A DNA stretch of 64,000 nucleotides, taken from the NCBI GenBank assembly GCA_030737835.1, contig JAUJYN010000027.1:930001-994000 (forward strand), read 5' to 3'. Below, one piece after another: positions 1 to 11,163 of this stretch. The notes below the pieces were generated by a model, which ran no database searches, was not told the DNA's origin, and worked only from the letters and a program-made list of their open reading frames with translations. The number at the start of each line of letters is the position of its first letter. Positions within the stretch are counted from its first letter, which is position 1. This stretch comes from Acorus gramineus. Its lineage: Eukaryota > Streptophyta > Magnoliopsida > Acorales > Acoraceae. Position numbers and translations under genes: made by a program.

Positions 1-1311
1 CAATCACCATACAATAGTTCAATACTAAAGTAATTTCCTTTCAAGGAAAACATGGGTGGAAACCCATGGATAACAGGATCACGCGGCGGCGCGACCAACC
101 TCACCCTCACCCTCACTTCTAGAGGAAGACTCTTGGGACTTTTGGGGAGAGACCATACCGTTGGTCGAAGAGACGCGGAATTACTGGTCCACACAATACT
201 ACTGAATCACCAACCTCACCCTCACCCTCACTCCCGGAGGGACTCTTGGGTCTCTTGGGGAGAGACCATACCGTTGGTCGACGAGACCCGGAATTACTGG
301 TCTACACAATGCTACTGAAACATCTACATCGGGATAACTGCCCAACGATGTCTTTGAACATCGATACGCAACCGGACCCAACAACTATGGGAGCGGACGA
401 ACAACGAATGGGTCACGCGGCAACGTGTCTTCACCTCATCCTCACCCTCACCCCTTAGAGGTGACATAGGACTTTTGGAAGAGACTTAGACTGCTCTACA
501 CCCTTGGTCCACCGGTAGCCCTTTCCCCGGGTAGTCACTACCTGGTATACTCCCACGATCAGTACGCTTCTGAACGCCTCAGTGGTACCTACGGATGGGA
601 GCCCTCTGTCAGGACAGCTTTTTCAATGGCGGGAAGTTCCTACATCGGATCCAACGAAGGGGAGAATGATTCCACGCTCGCAATGTCATTCGTTAACCCT
701 CTCCCGGGTAGCCTCTACCTGGTACACTCCCACGATCAGTACGCTTCCGAACGCATCGGTGGTACCTACGGATGGGAGCCCTCTGTCAGGACAGCTACAA
801 CCCGGGCCTCTTCAACTCGGACGACATTGGGAGTAAACATTCCATGTTCGCAAAGCGAACCCAATGGAAAAACAACTACTCTCGATAATCACATATCGAT
901 GATATCGAACACTATTTTACTCCCACACGGTTGCGTCGCTCGGACACAAAGGGGGGGGTTGCCTCTGCTCTCACGCAGAAATAATCCCAAGGCACATAAC
1001 CCAACAGGCGGTTCATATACACGCCTAGCACGGGTAGGCCTAGCTTAATGCCACAACTACCGGCTTAACAAAACCGATAAGATAATGAATTCTCCTGAAT
1101 TCCAAACGAGTGCATCGCTCGGATGCATGGGGGCGATTACATCGCTAGCGCTCTAACTAATAAGGTACAACCCGACAACGGGTCATACCCATGCCTATTT
1201 CAGATAGGCCTGATTAGTTTTAACATGCGCATATATTTTATAGGAGAATTAAATCTTAGCTACGTGCATGAACCATATGCACGATCACATATCAATTAAT
1301 CATAGGGATAC
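1..1311 (-). mobile_element. Minus-strand Gypsy LTR fragment, left part of split LTR H
   Basis: This stretch is the reverse complement of the 3' half of the long LTR seen at about 3290-4390. It shares the (CCCTCA)n arrays, the CTCCCACGATCAGTACG motif and the GGATCCAACGAAGGGGAGAA motif. It stops at 1311 exactly where a plus-strand LTR begins and resumes at 15674, so element A split it. About 110 bp is duplicated in tandem at roughly 98-317. Short open frames here are not conserved and are not called as genes. Confidence 0.8.
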
Positions 1312-2254
1312 TGTTATGCCTGTGTCATTTGGAGCGCTCTGATTGAAAATTTGGCTACATATTTTTTCTCCTCGAAGTTATGTATTTCCGATTTGGTATT
1401 TGGATTTGATTTTGTTAAAATCCAAGATGAAGAGGTTTAAATATGATTTTATTATGAGATGCTCAGTTTTGAGTTAGCTTTCATACAAAAGTGGAATTAG
1501 ATCAACTGGATTCATGTAGTAAAAGTAATGGGTATTTTCCAAGTATACCCCGGGGATGGAAATTTTGGCAGCAGCCCTGTTCAATGTTTAGCTCACGTTT
1601 CGAAATAATAGCTGGAGGGATTATTTGATCTTGGCATAAACATGAAAGTTGTAGATAATCTTCTTGGCTTTCCAACGGATTTTGAATTGTGCAATTCGGA
1701 GCTATATTGAGGAAGTTATGGCTGTTATAGTGAAGCTTGTACAGAATTTCAAGTCAAGGACGACTTAGTCATTTGATCCCTCTTTTAGATATTTATGTGC
1801 CAAAATATCTCTCTCTCTCTCTCTCCCTCCCATTCCCAACGTGGGATTCTTGGCCTCTCTTTCTCTCTTTCAAAGCCCCCCCATGTGTTTGTGATAAGTT
1901 CTCAAAGAGAAGTGAAGGAGAAGGTGAAGAAGGAAGCACAAGAAGGTTTGTGTGGGTGTGTTGTGTTGTTGATCCTCCTCTCTCAAGCTCCTTTTCATGA
2001 CTTCCCCCCCCCCTGATTTTGCAGCCAAGAAGGAGGCTGAGGAGAGGCTGAAGAGGTGGTGGTTGAGGTGGTCGTGAGCACGTCGAGAGCCCCGCATCTC
2101 CCCCTTTCCTTTTCCCTCTTTTGGTAAGTCCTCTTCCCCATCTTTTTTATTTTTAGGGTTGTTGGGATGGTTGGGGAGGTCATGCATGCTAGGTAGATGA
2201 GTTAGAGTGTGTGTGAGGGGTTGGGGAGGGTTAAAATGGGGTTAGGGAAGGCTG

Positions 2255-2545
2255 GGCGCGCGCAGGGGGTTGTCTGCGCGCGTGCGCGCGCAGGCGCGCG
2301 CGCAGAAGGGCGCTGGCAGGCGCAGGCGGGCGTGCAGACTCTGGCAGGCGCGTGCGAGCGTGCGCGCGTGTGGGGCAGTGCGCCTGAGCATGTGCCTGGG
2401 CGCGGGGCTGGGGTCCAGCGCGTGTGCGCGCGTGCGTGCGCGTGCTGGGGCACGCGTGGGGCTGCCCAGGGTCTCAGGTAGGTGCTGGGGCACCCGGGCA
2501 TGCGTGCGTACGCGCGTGCTCGCATGCGTGCGAGCCCGTATGCGT
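2255..2545. repeat. CpG-dense alternating purine-pyrimidine block in LTR
   Basis: Runs such as GCGCGCGTGCGCGCGC dominate. Both strands are open in several frames only because stop codons need A/T. Equivalent blocks occur in the other long LTRs at about 8160-8620, 12830-13350, 19830-20400, 25010-25910, 62440-62990 and 63740-64000. The composition favours Z-DNA or strong secondary structure. Confidence 0.75.
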
Positions 2546-2620
2546 GCATGTCTAAGTCTTTAGCATTTCTAAGTATAATTGTGATGATTACTCACCAAGT
2601 TTGATGCCCTTACCTTGCAG

Positions 2621-2659
2621 ATCTCGTCAGATGGGATGCGCGAGGTCCCGGGTTGTATG
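2621..2659 (+). other. Candidate 39-nt microexon in the 5' LTR of element A
   Basis: It is flanked by TACCTTGCAG on the left and GTGAGTGG on the right, with a branch-like CTCAC about 30 nt upstream of the AG. The same arrangement with the same length occurs at 8022-8060 (minus) and 13430-13468 (plus), and with 36 nt in the other LTR subfamily at 19686-19721, 26031-26066 and 62305-62340. Splicing is inferred, not shown. Confidence 0.45.
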
Positions 2660-4823
2660 GTGAGTGGTTCGATCCAATCCCCCCCCCCCCTCTCGGGATG
2701 CGCTCGACGCGCGTAGACGCGCGTCGCGCATCGATGGGGCCCCTTAAGCTATAATATGTAGATATCTTGCATGCTAGGCTTATATACATGTATTGTATCC
2801 ATGTATGAACGATTGTGTTGCATTCGCCCCTCTAGTATGGGCAGGTATTGCTGTAATGTGTATTGATGTATAGAATATGGCATGTCTTAGGTAGTATTGT
2901 AATACTACTCCCACCATATTAATGGGAATATACAGTATGAATAAGTCTGGGTTAATAACGGGCACCTGCCTAATATTCCCTTGCGATAAGACTCGAGGGC
3001 GTGGTATAGCTGTTGCGCCCATGCTAATGGGGCAAAGCTATGACCAGCTTCATGAGATGATGATCTCGCTCGCCCTCTCCCTCTAAACGAACTGAGTAAG
3101 TAGATGCGATTTTCTACTCGACTCAGGTTTGTTTGGAATATTGGCATGCACCTGTTAGTGCTCGAGATCGCGCTTGACCTTTTCTTTTAAGTTGGCGATA
3201 TCCAACGGATATTAGAGTATATTTTGTATGTTTATGTGATTAATGACCATGTATGCATGTTGTATGATTTATTATGATGTAAATCTATGATTAGGGAGTA
3301 TCCCTATGATTAATTGATATGTGATTGTGCATATGGTTCATGCACATAACTAAGATTAAATTCTCCTCTAAAATATATGCGCATGTTAAAACTGATAGGC
3401 CTAGTTGGAATAGGCGTGGGTATGACCCGCTGTCGGGTTGTACCTTATTAGTTAGAGCGCTAGCGATGAAATCGCCCGTGCATCCGAGCGATGCCCTCGT
3501 TTGAAATTCAGGAGGATTCATTATCTTAACGATTTGTTAAGCTGGTAGTTGGGGCATGTCACCCCCTTTGTGTCTGAGCGACGCAGCGGTGTGGGAGTAC
3601 AGTAGTATTCTATATCTCGATAAGTGATTATCGAGAGTAGTTGTTTTCCATTGGGTTCGCTTGCGAACATGGAATGTTTACTCCCAGTGTCGTCCGTGTT
3701 GAGGGGGCCCGGGTTGTAGCTGTCCTGACAGAGGGCTCCCATCCGTAGGTACCACCGATGCATTCGGGAGCGTACTGATCGTGGGAGTATACCAGGTAGA
3801 GGCTACCCAGGAGAGGGTTAACGAATGATATTGCGAGCGTGGAATCGTTCTCCCCTTCGTTGGATCCGATGTAGGGACTCCCCGGCCATTACAGCTGTCC
3901 TGACAGAGGGCTCCCATCCGTAGGTACCACCGACGCGTTCGGAAGCGTACTGATCGTGGGAGTATACCAGGTAGAGGCTACGCGGGGGAAAGGGCTACCG
4001 GTGGACCAAGGGTGTAGAGCAGTCTAAGTCTCTTCCAAAAGTCCTATGTCACCTCCGGGGGTGAGGGTAAGGATGAGGTGAAGACACATCGCCGCGTGAC
4101 CCATTTGTTGTTTGTCCGTTCCCATAGTTGTTGGGTCCGGTTGTGAATCGATGTTGAAAGACATCGTTGGGCGGTTAACTCGATGTAGATGATCTAGTAG
4201 TGTTGTGTGGACCAGTAATCCCGGGTCTCCTCGACCAACGGTATGGTCTCTCCCTAAAAGTCCCAAGAGTCTCCCTCCGGGAGTGAGGGTGAGGGTGAGG
4301 TTGGTCGCCCTGTTATCCATGGGTTTCCACCCATGTTTTCCTTGAAAGGAAAGTGCTTATGTATTGAACTGTTGTATGGTGATTGGTTTCCAGCCACTCA
4401 CTGAGCTTGTAGCTCACCCCTTGCATACTGTTTCTTTTCAGGGGCAGTGTTGGGCGTGGAGCTGGAGCTTTCCTGTGGCGTGGTCTTATGGGCGTGGAGC
4501 GTTCTTCCGGCGGGTGGCGAGTGTGAGGCTGTCAGCAGTCCTAGAGTCATTGTATGTATTGTAAATCGTGCATGTGGCACAGGTTGTATTTTTCTTTGGT
4601 CTAGACTTGGCTCTCACAAGTCAGTGATTGTGTATTCGGGTCTGTAATAATATTTTTGATTTACAGACATTGTTATATATTATGCTTCCGCTTTTCAGTC
4701 AGTTATCATTATCCTTGCTTTGCCACCTTGTGTGTTGTTGTTGGAGTCTTTATTGACCTCAGGTATTGATAGCTGATATTTACTTTTGCCACGTCTCGAG
4801 GACGGCCGCCCTGGGGCGTGACA

Positions 4824-5915
4824 AAAGTTGGTATCAGAGCCTGGTCCTGTCAGAGCCTAAGTCTAGTCGTATAGATGATGAGTCGTAGGATTGTCATCCG
4901 AGTACTCTTGTTTTAGAAGTTATCTTAGGTTGCTGACATGCCTCCTCGCATCCGTTGACGTGGACATGACCCCCTGGACCCACCCTTAAGTTGTCGACTG
5001 GGTCGACTGAATAGGGTCAGTTGTTGGATCCCTTGTGGTGGGATTAAGGCTTGGGTAGGAGATTCTAGCCTAGTAGTGTGATAGTGATGAATTGGTCGCA
5101 ATTTCTAAGGTATGGATTGCGTCTCGATAATGGAGCTCTTTCCCATGCATCGGTATTGCTGGTAACCATTGAGTTCGCGTGCGGCGCCAGTTTCAAGTGT
5201 TGAGGATGTGGAGTATTGCTCATTAAGGGGTGATGTCTTCTTCTAGCCTTCCTACTCAGGATTAAGGGGCCTTGCAGGGTCAGCGTTGAGACCCGGGCTA
5301 GGGTACTCCGTGTTCCTTGTTTGGTTGTCGGGATATCCTATATCGGGACCTCATGGTGCCCTCCCAAGGTTCTTTTCCCAGTCAAGGAATACCTTTGAAG
5401 CATCTATAAGATGATGGATTTTTCCTCTCACTTGGAAGGTGCTGTAGCGAGTGGTGATGCGTACGATCGGGATTGGGTGCATCCTATTGCAGCTTGGTGG
5501 GCGATCGCTTGTGGACTGGGTTCCATAGTGACATCTGGAGTCGCTTCGATATATCGTTTTGCGTTGTAGCTGCCCGGTTGAGGCAAGAGCCCCGTGAGGT
5601 GCTCCCAGATACTATGCCTGTTGGTGCGCCCATATGGCAGAGGTAGCGGGCTTGGGAGGCTACCAGGTAGAGGCCATACCGGGAGAGTGCTACTGGATGA
5701 TGTCGAGAGCGTGGACTCCCTGTGATGAATCTGCCCATTGAGTGCAGGATGCTGGAGTTCCAATGGTTATAGTTGAGCGGCCTATCTCTGGTGGCATGTG
5801 AAGCACAGTTGTGGATACTATCGCGTTTTGCCCCACATTGATCGTAAATGAGGAGACGCGATGCTAATGTTCGTGATGGGACTCAACCGCCTTATTAGAT
5901 AGATGACGTCGCATA
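4824..5915 (+). pseudogene. 5' internal region of element A (leader and presumed gag remnant)
   Basis: This follows the PBS and should hold the leader and gag. No gag motif can be recognised, and every frame is broken by stops. An antisense open frame at 5428-5763 is matched by a similar one in element C (58412-58666). The match is explained by DNA-level similarity, so it is not called as a gene. Positions about 5268-5390 form a roughly 120-bp module also found inside other LTRs (26383-26490, 19265-19375, 61865-61985). Confidence 0.6.
4829..4840 (+). other. Primer-binding site, element A (initiator tRNA-Met type)
   Basis: TGGTATCAGAGC lies six bases after the LTR end GTGACA. This is the classic plant LTR-retrotransposon primer site complementary to the 3' end of initiator tRNA-Met. 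The same motif is at 21755-21766 in element B and, inverted, at 59335-59346 in element C. Confidence 0.9.
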
Positions 5916-8900
5916 TGTCACGCCCCAGGCGTCCTCGAGACGTGGCAAAATTAATATAATATCAGCTATCAATACCTGAGGTCAATAAGGACACCAACAA
6001 CAATACACAAGGCGGCAAAGCAAGATAATGATAACTGACTGAAAAGCGGAAGCATAATATATAACAATGTCTGTAAATCAAAAACATTATTACAGACCCG
6101 AATACACAATCAATGTCCTATGAGAGCCAAGTCTAGACCAAAGAAAATACAACCTGTGCCACATGCACGATTACAAAGCATAAAATGACTCTAGGAATGC
6201 TGACAGCCTCACACTCGCCATCCGCCGGCAGAACGCTCCACGCCCATAAGACCACGCCACAGGAAAGCTCCAGCTCCACGCCCAACACTGCCCCTGAAAA
6301 GAAACAGTATGCGAGGGGTGAGCTACAAGCTCAGTGAGCGGCTGGAAACCAATCACCATTCTACAGTTCAACACATAATCAGTTCCCTTTTCCAAGGAAA
6401 AACATGGGTAGAAACCCAATGGATAACTGGCTCACGCGGCGGTGCGACCAACCTCACCCCCACCCTCACTCCCGAAGGGAGTCTTTTGGGACTTATGGGG
6501 AGAGACCATACTGTCGGTCAAAGAGACCCGGATTTACTGGTCTACTCAACACTACTGGATCATCTACATCTAGATAATCGCCCATCGATGTCCTTCAACA
6601 TCCATCACGAGACCGGACCCAACATCTATGGGAACGGTCGAACAACAAATGGGTCACGAGGCGACGCGTCTTCGCCTCATCCACACCCTCACTCCTGAAA
6701 GGAGACATTTTGGGACTTTGGGAGAGACTTAGACTGCTCTACACCCCTGGTCCACCGGTAGCCTCTCCCCGCTCCGTAGCTTACCTGGTATACTCCCACA
6801 ATCAGCACTGTCTGAACACATCGGAGGTACCTACAGATGGGAGCCCTCTGTCAGGATAGCCTGTCTAACGTCGGGGATGTCACTACACGGATCCAACGAA
6901 GGGGAGAACGATTCCACGCTCGTGACATCATTCATTAACCCTCTCCCGGGTAGTATCTACAACCCGATCTCCTCAACTCACCGCTCTACACCCTTGGTCC
7001 ACCGGTAGCCTCTCCCACCCTCGTGGCCTCCGCCTAGTCCTCTGACAGGTATAGCCAACGCCGGGGAGTTCCTACATCGGATCCATACGAAGGGGAGAAC
7101 GATCCCATGTTCGCAAAGCGAAACCCAATGGACAACAACCACTCTCGATACTCGCTCATCGAGATATCACACACATGCATAACAACAACCAACACACTCA
7201 TATTAACCTCAAAGTAGTCATAGTCCCTAAACGGGAGTAACTACACAATCCAGTGGGTCGTTACATCGCCGACCCACCACACCCTCACCCTCACCCTCAA
7301 AGGGGTGACATGGTCTTTTGGGACTGACTAGGCTGTTAATCACCCTTGGTCCACCGATAGCCTCTCCTCCACTCCGTAGCTCGCCTGGTCTACTCCCACG
7401 ATCAGCACAGTCCGACGCATCGGAGGTACTTACAGATGGGAGCCCTCTGTCAGGACAGCCTGTCTAACGCTGGGGAGTCTCTACACGGATCCAACGAAGG
7501 GAAGAGAAACAACCTACCCACACGGATACGATCCTCTTGGATCCGCCGACACCGATTGCAACTCTACTAATGCCATGAATTCACAAGAATTCCTCCAGGG
7601 CGCATAACTAAGATGCGGGGAGACATATATTATAACAACAAGGTTATAATATTCTCTAAGGCATGCTTACAACAATATAATCACATAATCCCATCTTGAT
7701 TTAAATAAATTAAACTAAATGGGAACATGCATAGGTTCAGGGCTTTCCTAGCATGAAACATGGTATCAGGATGCATTTCCCTAGCATAAAAGGTCTAATG
7801 TGGCATGGATACATCATATTGATCATGCATAGATCAAGGCTTTTAAGTACAGGACATGGTGTCCAGGCATGTACGGGCCTCTATACACGATACATGGATG
7901 TATATCCCTAGCATGCAAAATATCTACATATTAGTTAGGGGGCCCCATCGATGCGCGACGCGCGTCTACGCGGGTCGAGCGCATCCCTAGAGAGGGGGGG
8001 GATTGGAATCAAACCACTCACCTTACAACCCGGGACCTCGCGCATCCCATCCGACGAGATCTGCAAGGTAGGGGCATCCAACTGGTGAGAAACAACACAA
8101 TTTACACAAAGAAATCATTAGAAATACCCAATACTCGGACAAGCATGCATACGGGCTTGCACGGATGCGAGCACGCATGTACGCAAGCGAGTCTGAGTGC
8201 CCCGACACCTACCCGAACACTTGGGCAGCCACACGCATGGCCCCCCGCACGCGCACGCACGAATGCGCACTCACGCACACACCCCAACACCATCAGCGCA
8301 CTGCCGCGCGCCTGCCCGCGCGCCAAGACGCGCTGCCGCACGCGCGCGCACGCTCGTGTGCACTGTGCGTCCAGCCCGCGCCCTCGCGCAGCACCCCGTG
8401 CACGCCCCAGCACGCGCACGCACGCCCGCGCGTGCACTGGTCCCCTGCCCCGCGCCCAGGCACATGCCCAGACGCACTCCCGCGCGCACCCTCGCTCGCG
8501 CCAGCACCCGCATGCACCCACACGCGTCTGCGCGCCCGACTTCGCCTGCATGCACACCTGCGCGCGCACGCGCGCAGACTACGCCCAGCGCATGCCCAGC
8601 CCATTCCAACCTCATTTTAACCCTTCCCAACCCCTCACACACACCCTAACCCATCTACCTAGCATGCATGACCTCCCTAACATCCCCTTAAGCCAAGAAA
8701 ATCAAGAAAAGAAGGGGAGGAGCTCACCTTGGAGGGGGAACAAATGGGGGAGGTTCGGGGGCCCTCGACGCACCCGCGACCACCTCAACCGCCACCACCA
8801 CCACCACCACCCTTGGCCTCCTCAGCCCTCCCATGGCTGCAAATCAGGGGGGGGGGGGCGGAACAAACAACAACAACACAAGAACCAACCTTCTCTTCTT

Positions 8901-9522
8901 CCTTCACCTCCTCCTTCTCTTCATCTCTTTGAGGAATTCTATCAAACACTTGGTGGGGCTTGAATGAGAGAAAGAGAGGCCAGAAAAATTTAGGCGTGGA
9001 AGTGAGAGGGAGAGAGAGAGAGAGAGATATTTGCACATAAATATCTAAAGAGGGGGATGAAAAGACCTAGTCGCCCTTTGACTAGAAATTCTGTGCATGC
9101 TTCACTGGAACAGCCATAACTTCCTCAATATAGCTCCGAATTGCACAATTCTAAGTCCGTTGGAAAGCCAAGAGGATTATCTACAACTTTCATGTTTATG
9201 CCAAGATCAAATAATCCCTCTAGCTAATCCGAAATTAGAGCTAAACATAGAACAGGGCTGCTGCCAGAATTTCCATCCCCGGGGTATACTTGGAAAAATA
9301 CCCATAACTTTTACTACAAGAATCCAGTTGATTTAATTCCACTTCTGTACGAAAGCTAACTCAAAACTGGACATCTCATAATAAAATCATATTTAAACCT
9401 CTTCATCTTGGATTTTAACAAAATCAAATCCAAATACCAAATCAGGAATACATAACTTCCAGGAAAAAAAATTATATACCCAAATTTTCAAACAGAGTGC
9501 TCCAAATGACACAGGCACAACA
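5916..9522 (-). mobile_element. Solo LTR (subfamily 2) inserted in inverted orientation in element A
   Basis: On the plus strand it begins TGTCACGCCCC and ends GGCACAACA, the reverse complement of a complete LTR (TGTTGTGCC...GGCGTGACA, 3.6 kb). The uninterrupted internal sequence is preserved in element C, where the two flanks sit together around 58260. No clean target duplication is visible, and a few bases (GG/CA) were probably lost at the junction. It contains a 39-nt microexon-like island (8022-8060), a CpG-dense block (about 8160-8620) and a G-run near 8848. Confidence 0.85.
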
Positions 9523-11163
9523 TTGTCGAGGTCCGACGACTCCTTTTTGCGTGTCTTGTGGATTAAGTGCGGTTGAGCGGCTTACCAAGCGTGTAAGTGT
9601 CATCATGAGCGCCAGCCATGCTCGAGGAGCAGAATTTGGACTTAATTGTTCGAGGTGTTGTTTTGATCTCCCCGTGGAGGTTGAAGATCAATTACCTTTG
9701 CCGCGAATCGATGATCTGTTTGACCAGCTCTGGGAGCGAGTGTCTGTTGTTAGATCGATCTTCGCACAAGGGTACCACAAGTCAGAGATCCGGGAGTTAG
9801 ACATCCTGTAGATGGTCTTTCATGACCGTTCAGGCACTACGAGTTTTAAGTATTGCTGTCGGGGTTGACGAATGCACCGGATGCCTTCGTGGATCTCAAA
9901 AGTTTATTGGGCTTCCGTGGACTACTTTGGGGTAGTCTTCATTGAGATTGCTGTGGTGTGATGAAAAGGTGATGTGGGTGACCTTGTTTCCCCAGGTTGG
10001 CATGCCCTCAGGCAAAGTTCGAGAATCATCATCATCGCGTTGGAAAGCGTCAGTCCATGGAGATTCCTCAGCGGACGTGGGAGTGTGTTATCGGGGATTG
10101 TTGCGGACTCGCTAATGTCACGTTCGGGTCACGACGCCGTCTAGGTGATCAATGACCGACTGACTAAGTCCGCGCTTCCCTCCCTATCCGACTGATTGAG
10201 TTTCTGGACGCCTTGACGTCGGTTTTCACCTTCGCGATTGTTAATCTTCATGGCACTCCGGTCGACGCTATTTTCGGTTGAGACGCGAGGGTTACTTTGA
10301 GGTTGTGGCGCAGCCTTAGCATCTTTTGGCGCGAGCCTCCACTTAAGTATAGCGTTTCATTGCCGATGGACAGCCGGGCAAAGAGGACGATTCAGACCTT
10401 GGAGGACATGCTAAGTGCCTACTTGCTCGATGATAAGGGCAGTTGGGTGAGGCAGCACCCATTTGGTGGGGTATGCCTGCAAGTCGACTGCCATTCGAGC
10501 ATCCAGATAGATCTGTGAAAGGCACTCTACAGGCGTAGTTTATACCTCCCTTGTGTTGGGACGGTTGACAAGCGCCAGTTCGAGGGGCCATAAGTCAGTT
10601 GTTTGACCTTGCGGTGGCCAGGTTGGTTCGTGTGTGCATCTGCACCTCCCAGAACCGACAGGAGGGTTACGCAGGTCATCGTCGCCAGGAGCCTACCCTT
10701 GGGTTTGGCGACCATGTTTTCATGAAGGTGTCCCAGTTTAAGGGCATCCTCCGTTTTGACGATCGGGGCAAGCTGAGTTGGCTCTTTAATGAGATTGTTT
10801 CTCGTCATTAAGTGGACTGGGGAGGTGGCTTATCATGTAGCCTTTCCCCCACATCTGGCTCATGCCCACGACGTCGTCCTTGTCTCGTGGCCGAGGCATT
10901 ATGTCCACGATCCTGCTCAGTCATTCTGTTCGACCGCCTCATTCTCGAGCTAGAATTGTCGTTCGTAGAGCAGTGGATCAAGGTCAAGGACCAGCATGAG
11001 AAGTGGCTCCACGCTAAGACCGTTCCTTTGATTACAGTGTGTCGGTAGCGCCAGTTCGGTGCAAAGACCACTTGGGAGCAAAAAGGTCTATGCATGATAC
11101 TTTCGGTCTTCCCTTTTTGGTTTCCTTAAATTTCGAGGACTAAATTTCCTAAGGGGGGAAGAA
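9523..11163 (+). pseudogene. Degenerate reverse transcriptase and integrase remnant, element A
   Basis: Conceptual translation recovers Gypsy pol landmarks in changing frames. RT-like stretches include PRIDDLFDQL, GYHKSEIRELDI, HYEF and SGLTNAPDAFVDL (about 9700-9900). Integrase-like stretches include a WVIVDRLTKSAHF-like segment (about 10130-10170), TLEDMLSA (about 10395) and a chromovirus-type C-terminal GDHVF-K-S-FKGILRF motif (about 10705-10770), followed by an EVA-H-AFPP segment. Large parts of RT, all of RNase H and the N-terminal integrase zinc region are missing. Stops at 9809-9811 and 9847-9849 are shared with elements B and C. A polypurine tract (AAGGGGGGAAGAA) ends the region. No functional protein is possible. 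Confidence 0.8.

Larger units (their letters stand above)
1312..4823 (+). repeat. 5' LTR of element A (3.5 kb)
   Basis: It starts TGTTATGCCTGTGTC and ends GGGGCGTGACA directly before the PBS. In order it holds a (CT)n tract near 1808-1830, a splice-donor-like G|GTAAGT at 2124, a CpG-dense block (about 2255-2545), an acceptor-like CTTGCAG at 2620, a 39-nt candidate microexon (2621-2659), a poly-C run near 2681, (GGGTGA)n arrays near 4060 and 4285, and an acceptor-like TTTTCAG at 4441. It lacks the internal duplication seen in the 3' LTR. Confidence 0.85.

Noticed and set aside
97-470. Telomere-like repeats (CCCTCA)n
   Set aside because: The plant telomere unit is CCCTAAA. These CCCTCA words occur in short runs inside every LTR of the family and are not arrays.
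4829-4840. Possible tRNA-Met gene fragment
   Set aside because: Only the short primer-binding complement is present. No cloverleaf can be built around it.
5428-5763. Antisense frame in element A with a similar frame in element C
   Set aside because: The two copies are simply similar at DNA level. The C copy ends early and shows frame changes, so there is no evidence of coding selection.
8085-8963. A 292-codon frame and others like it at 12575-13345, 19743-20567 and 62415-63029
   Set aside because: Same compositional artefact: stop codons are rare in GC-rich alternating sequence, and the opposite strand is equally open.
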